64,000 nucleotides of DNA, taken from Hominimerdicola alba 8. GTDB lineage: Bacteria > Bacillota > Clostridia > Oscillospirales > Ruminococcaceae. This document shows positions 61,567-64,000 of this stretch, piece after piece. Numbering within the stretch: the stretch's first letter is position 1; each line of letters starts with the position of its first letter. The notes below the pieces were generated by a model, which worked only from the letters and a program-made list of their open reading frames with translations, had not been told where the DNA came from and made no database searches. Location of the stretch: NCBI RefSeq assembly GCF_000178155.2, contig NZ_ADKM02000075.1, positions 62,001 through 126,000 on the forward strand, written 5' to 3'. The translations under genes were made by a program, and so were the position numbers.

Positions 61567-62241
61567 ATGAATAACTGTATTATAAGGATAAAAGACATAA
61601 GCAAACGCTTCGGCAAACAACAGGTGCTTGATAAATTGACGCTTGATATAGAAAAGAATACCATGACAAGCATCACAGGTGCTTCGGGCAGCGGCAAGAC
61701 GACTCTGCTGAACATTCTCGGCACACTTGAAAAAGCCGATGAAGGTCAGATTATGGTCGATGGATCGGATATAACGGGCTTCGACAAAAAGGCTGTGTGC
61801 GAATACCGCAACAGAATGATAGGTTTTGTTTTTCAGGCGTTCTATCTTGAACCCGCATTCGATGTTTACAGGAATATCGAAGTTCCGCTGCTTATACGCA
61901 ATGACAAAGAAGATCACAAGCGGCGCATCGAAGAGATGCTGAGTGCTGTGGGGCTTGAAAGCAAGATACATGCAAAGGTTCATAACCTTTCAGGCGGCGA
62001 ACAGCAGAGAGTCTGCATAGCTAGGGCGCTGATAAGCAAACCGAAGATACTGCTGTGTGACGAACCCTGCGGAAATCTTGACAGCGTAAACAGCAGCAAC
62101 ATAGTCAAGCTGCTGCGCAAACAGACGGAAAACGGCACGACGGTTATAATGGTCACCCACAGTCATGAAGACGCCGAATGTTCTGACAGGATAGTGACGC
62201 TGTGTGACGGCAGGATAGTTGACGATGAGGGTATGAGATAA
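61567..62241 (+). CDS. ABC transporter ATPase (MacB/LolD type)
   Basis: 224-residue ATPase: Walker A GASGSGKTT, Q-loop FVFQAFYLEPAFDV, signature LSGGEQQRVCIA, Walker B ILLCDEPCGNLD and MVTHSHED. It powers the two FtsX/MacB-like permeases that follow with 1-base spacing and then overlap. GGGTGAAG precedes the ATG. Such machines move peptides, lipoproteins or toxins across the envelope, or act as bacitracin-type resistance pumps. Confidence 0.9.
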   Translation: MNNCIIRIKDISKRFGKQQVLDKLTLDIEKNTMTSITGASGSGKTTLLNILGTLEKADEGQIMVDGSDITGFDKKAVCEYRNRMIGFVFQAFYLEPAFDVYRNIEVPLLIRNDKEDHKRRIEEMLSAVGLESKIHAKVHNLSGGEQQRVCIARALISKPKILLCDEPCGNLDSVNSSNIVKLLRKQTENGTTVIMVTHSHEDAECSDRIVTLCDGRIVDDEGMR

Positions 62242-62242
62242 G

Positions 62243-63415
62243 ATGTTCAAATTTGTAATTTCTGAACTGGGCGTGCTGAAAGGACTTGTATTCTTCTATA
62301 TGGTCATATTCATTTCGCTGTATATCGTTATCACCGTTCTGCTTAATATTTCGGTATCCATTAACAGATATACGGATGACCTTATCAGCGAAAATACCAA
62401 AGGTCTTAGTTTCGATGTGACTTTCAGCTACAAAAAAGACACCGACCTCAGCGAGTTTGCAGATTTTATCGCTTTCGGTGATAAAAAGCTGATATACGGT
62501 GACGATACACTGAGGAACGTTACCATATCGGACGGCGTACATGAAACACAGCCTGCGGCAGGTACGGCAACTTCTTTTATATACGGACTCAGGGGCGTTA
62601 CAGAACGAAGGTCATATAAGTTTATAAGGCGCGGCAGCTACCCCGATCTGCTTGTACCCGAAAACAATAACGGCAAGATATGGATATCCGACAGACTCGC
62701 AAATGCAAGCGGGCTTGAACAGGGAAGCACTGTCAGCCTATGTTCGGAGCAGTTTAAAAACAGCCATGAACTTGAACTGGCGGGCATCTTCAAGCAAAAC
62801 TGCTGCGATGCCGATTTTCTAATGTCCTTTGACAGCTGCCTTGAGATATTGGACAGTGAAGGTTATTCAACAAGAACGCAGGTAACACTCTCCGCAGCAG
62901 ACTACAATAATTGCAGCAAGATGCTATCAAAAATACATGATATGGATATCAATGTATATTGTGATCTTTATGATACGATACAGTCAGAAGTCAGCATAGT
63001 GCGCATGGTGATGAATGTGCTGCTTTGTATCTGTATGGTCGTAGCTATATCATCGGCATTTATATCATTTTCGATGTCACAGCTGATAATACTCAGACGA
63101 AATTCTTCTATTGCCATGTACAAACTGCTGGGACTTTCTGCGGGCAGGCTGAAACTTATATATCTTATACTGACAGAGGGATTGGTGGCTGTATCATGTG
63201 CGGCGGCATTTTTACCTGCACGCAGGCTAACCTATTCGCTGGCAGATGAATACTGCGGCATGTTCGGGCTGAAAGACCTGAAAGTCGTACCGCCTGAGAG
63301 AACTTTTCCGCTGATACTGGTTCTTTGCAGTCTGTTCACGCTGGCGGGATTTTTCAAGGTGTTCTTTGCGATCGACAGAACATCTGAACTGGAAAATGTG
63401 AGGAAAAGCCGATGA
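62243..63415 (+). CDS. MacB/FtsX-like ABC permease, first subunit
   Basis: 390-residue permease. One N-terminal helix (GLVFFYMVIFISLYIVITVLL), a large extracellular domain (about 45-250) and three C-terminal helices (MNVLLCICMVVAISSAFISF, MYKLLGLSAGRLKLIYLILTEGL, FPLILVLCSLFTLAGFF), the FtsX-type plan of four helices. It starts one base after the ATPase stop and overlaps the next permease by 4 bases. Confidence 0.85.
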   Translation: MFKFVISELGVLKGLVFFYMVIFISLYIVITVLLNISVSINRYTDDLISENTKGLSFDVTFSYKKDTDLSEFADFIAFGDKKLIYGDDTLRNVTISDGVHETQPAAGTATSFIYGLRGVTERRSYKFIRRGSYPDLLVPENNNGKIWISDRLANASGLEQGSTVSLCSEQFKNSHELELAGIFKQNCCDADFLMSFDSCLEILDSEGYSTRTQVTLSAADYNNCSKMLSKIHDMDINVYCDLYDTIQSEVSIVRMVMNVLLCICMVVAISSAFISFSMSQLIILRRNSSIAMYKLLGLSAGRLKLIYLILTEGLVAVSCAAAFLPARRLTYSLADEYCGMFGLKDLKVVPPERTFPLILVLCSLFTLAGFFKVFFAIDRTSELENVRKSR

Positions 63416-64000
63416 AAAGAGATATTTTGTTTTTCTGGCGTATGTCAAGGCTTTGCAGATTTCCGCTGAAAGTCAGCATACAGCTTTTCATGGGCACGCT
63501 GATATCCGCATTTGTACTGATGTGTGTATTTGCGTACAGCATCTTCCTTGATACAGAATTGAAAAAAGCCATCAATGGTATAGACGGTAAGCCCTACGTC
63601 TACTGTGAAAGGGACGAGATCCACGATCTTGAAGAAATAAAAGAATACTGCGATAAAAATGAAAGTATCAGTGGTTTTTCATGTGAATACTCAGGTTTTG
63701 TTGCAGAATACTCCATGTCGAAAGCACTTCTCTGGAAGGATATGCTTGATTATACCGAAAGCAGCATAAAGATTGACGGCGCTGAATACAGCTTTGATGA
63801 TAGCGACAAAAATATTGATATGATCTATCAGAGTGCCTTATACAGTATCGCGGCGCTGTATTATGACTTAGACAACTACTGCGAAGAAATTTTTCCCGGT
63901 AAACTGGTGGCTGGCAGGTATCCCGAAGCTGAGAAAGAAATAATGGTAACAACGCAGTTTTTGAAGCTGTACGGAGTAGATGTAAGTGACCCAAAAGTAT
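63412..64000 (+). CDS. MacB/FtsX-like ABC permease, second subunit (runs off window)
   Basis: 196 codons visible, open to the window end. It begins MKRDILFFWRMSRLCRFPLK with one membrane helix (FMGTLISAFVLMCVFAYSIF), then an extracellular domain with LVAGRYPEAEKEIMVTTQFL, a MacB-like periplasmic-core motif. Its ATG overlaps the previous stop (ATGA). It likely forms a heterodimer with the preceding permease; the C-terminal helices lie beyond the window. Confidence 0.85.
   Translation, partial: MKRDILFFWRMSRLCRFPLKVSIQLFMGTLISAFVLMCVFAYSIFLDTELKKAINGIDGKPYVYCERDEIHDLEEIKEYCDKNESISGFSCEYSGFVAEYSMSKALLWKDMLDYTESSIKIDGAEYSFDDSDKNIDMIYQSALYSIAALYYDLDNYCEEIFPGKLVAGRYPEAEKEIMVTTQFLKLYGVDVSDPKV

Noticed and set aside
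1-64000. CRISPR arrays, rRNA operons or a complete prophage
   Set aside because: No regularly spaced short direct repeats, rRNA sequence or phage structural genes were seen. The repeats present are dispersed inverted-repeat elements.

Overview
The window looks like chromosomal DNA of a low-to-moderate GC Clostridia-type Firmicute, most likely a rumen or gut Ruminococcus close to R. albus. This is an inference from gene content: class III fructose-1,6-bisphosphatase, HemZ, a bifunctional Rel, a YlmC/YmxH-type protein, relics of sporulation genes, secreted sugar-active enzymes and many lipoproteins. Promoters are strongly Gram-positive in style. Most fit TTGAnn - 17 bp - TATAAT, often with a TG one base before the -10 box.

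Layout. 1-2984: the end of a large serine recombinase meets a sigG gene that stops at the conserved STYAVP motif, so an integrated element has split sigG. Beside it lie a Spo0A-like regulator whose receiver domain has lost its phosphorylation residues, and a YlmC/YmxH-type protein. 3-5 kb: rpsB-tsf. 5.3-15.4 kb: a CPBP protease, then a long leftward operon of a TetR regulator, two exporter-type ABC half-transporters and a complete Nik/Opp-type importer, which looks like a metallophore or peptide uptake system. 15.9-23.4 kb: dprA, a GH2 enzyme, a VanY-like lipoprotein lacking its zinc ligands, an acetyl-xylan-esterase-like hydrolase, a coiled-coil protein and a P-loop ATPase. 23.6-31.4 kb: a tight housekeeping operon recJ-rel-MBL hydrolase-hemZ-rlmD. 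31.5-32.9 kb: remains of an integrated element next to tRNA-Ser(GGA). 33-40.5 kb: fbp, an SGNH hydrolase, metA with a DUF1275 protein, two GNAT proteins and glyA. 40.6-49.2 kb: an orphan sugar-binding lipoprotein overlapping a Cache-GGDEF cyclase, a TPR protein, a P1 peptidase with a Xer-type recombinase, xth, a phosphoesterase and a hydrolase. 49-55.6 kb: MATE with NUDIX, an alanyl-tRNA editing protein, a two-repeat surface protein and a decayed ABC transporter. 55.8-64 kb: a secreted metalloprotease opposite a LacI/AraC hybrid regulator, then three small lipoproteins leading into a MacB-type ABC transporter that runs off the window.

Two families of small non-coding mobile repeats are scattered through the intergenic spaces. 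Family A has five copies of 87-162 bp, about 23-bp imperfect terminal inverted repeats and 9-bp target duplications, exact in three copies. Family B has four copies of about 90-103 bp; each is a long imperfect palindrome bounded by TATAGCAATCC, and two copies are fused head to tail. Neither family encodes a transposase here. Their insertions have edited gene ends: one B copy supplies the stop codon of the P1 peptidase, and one A copy separates dprA from its terminator.
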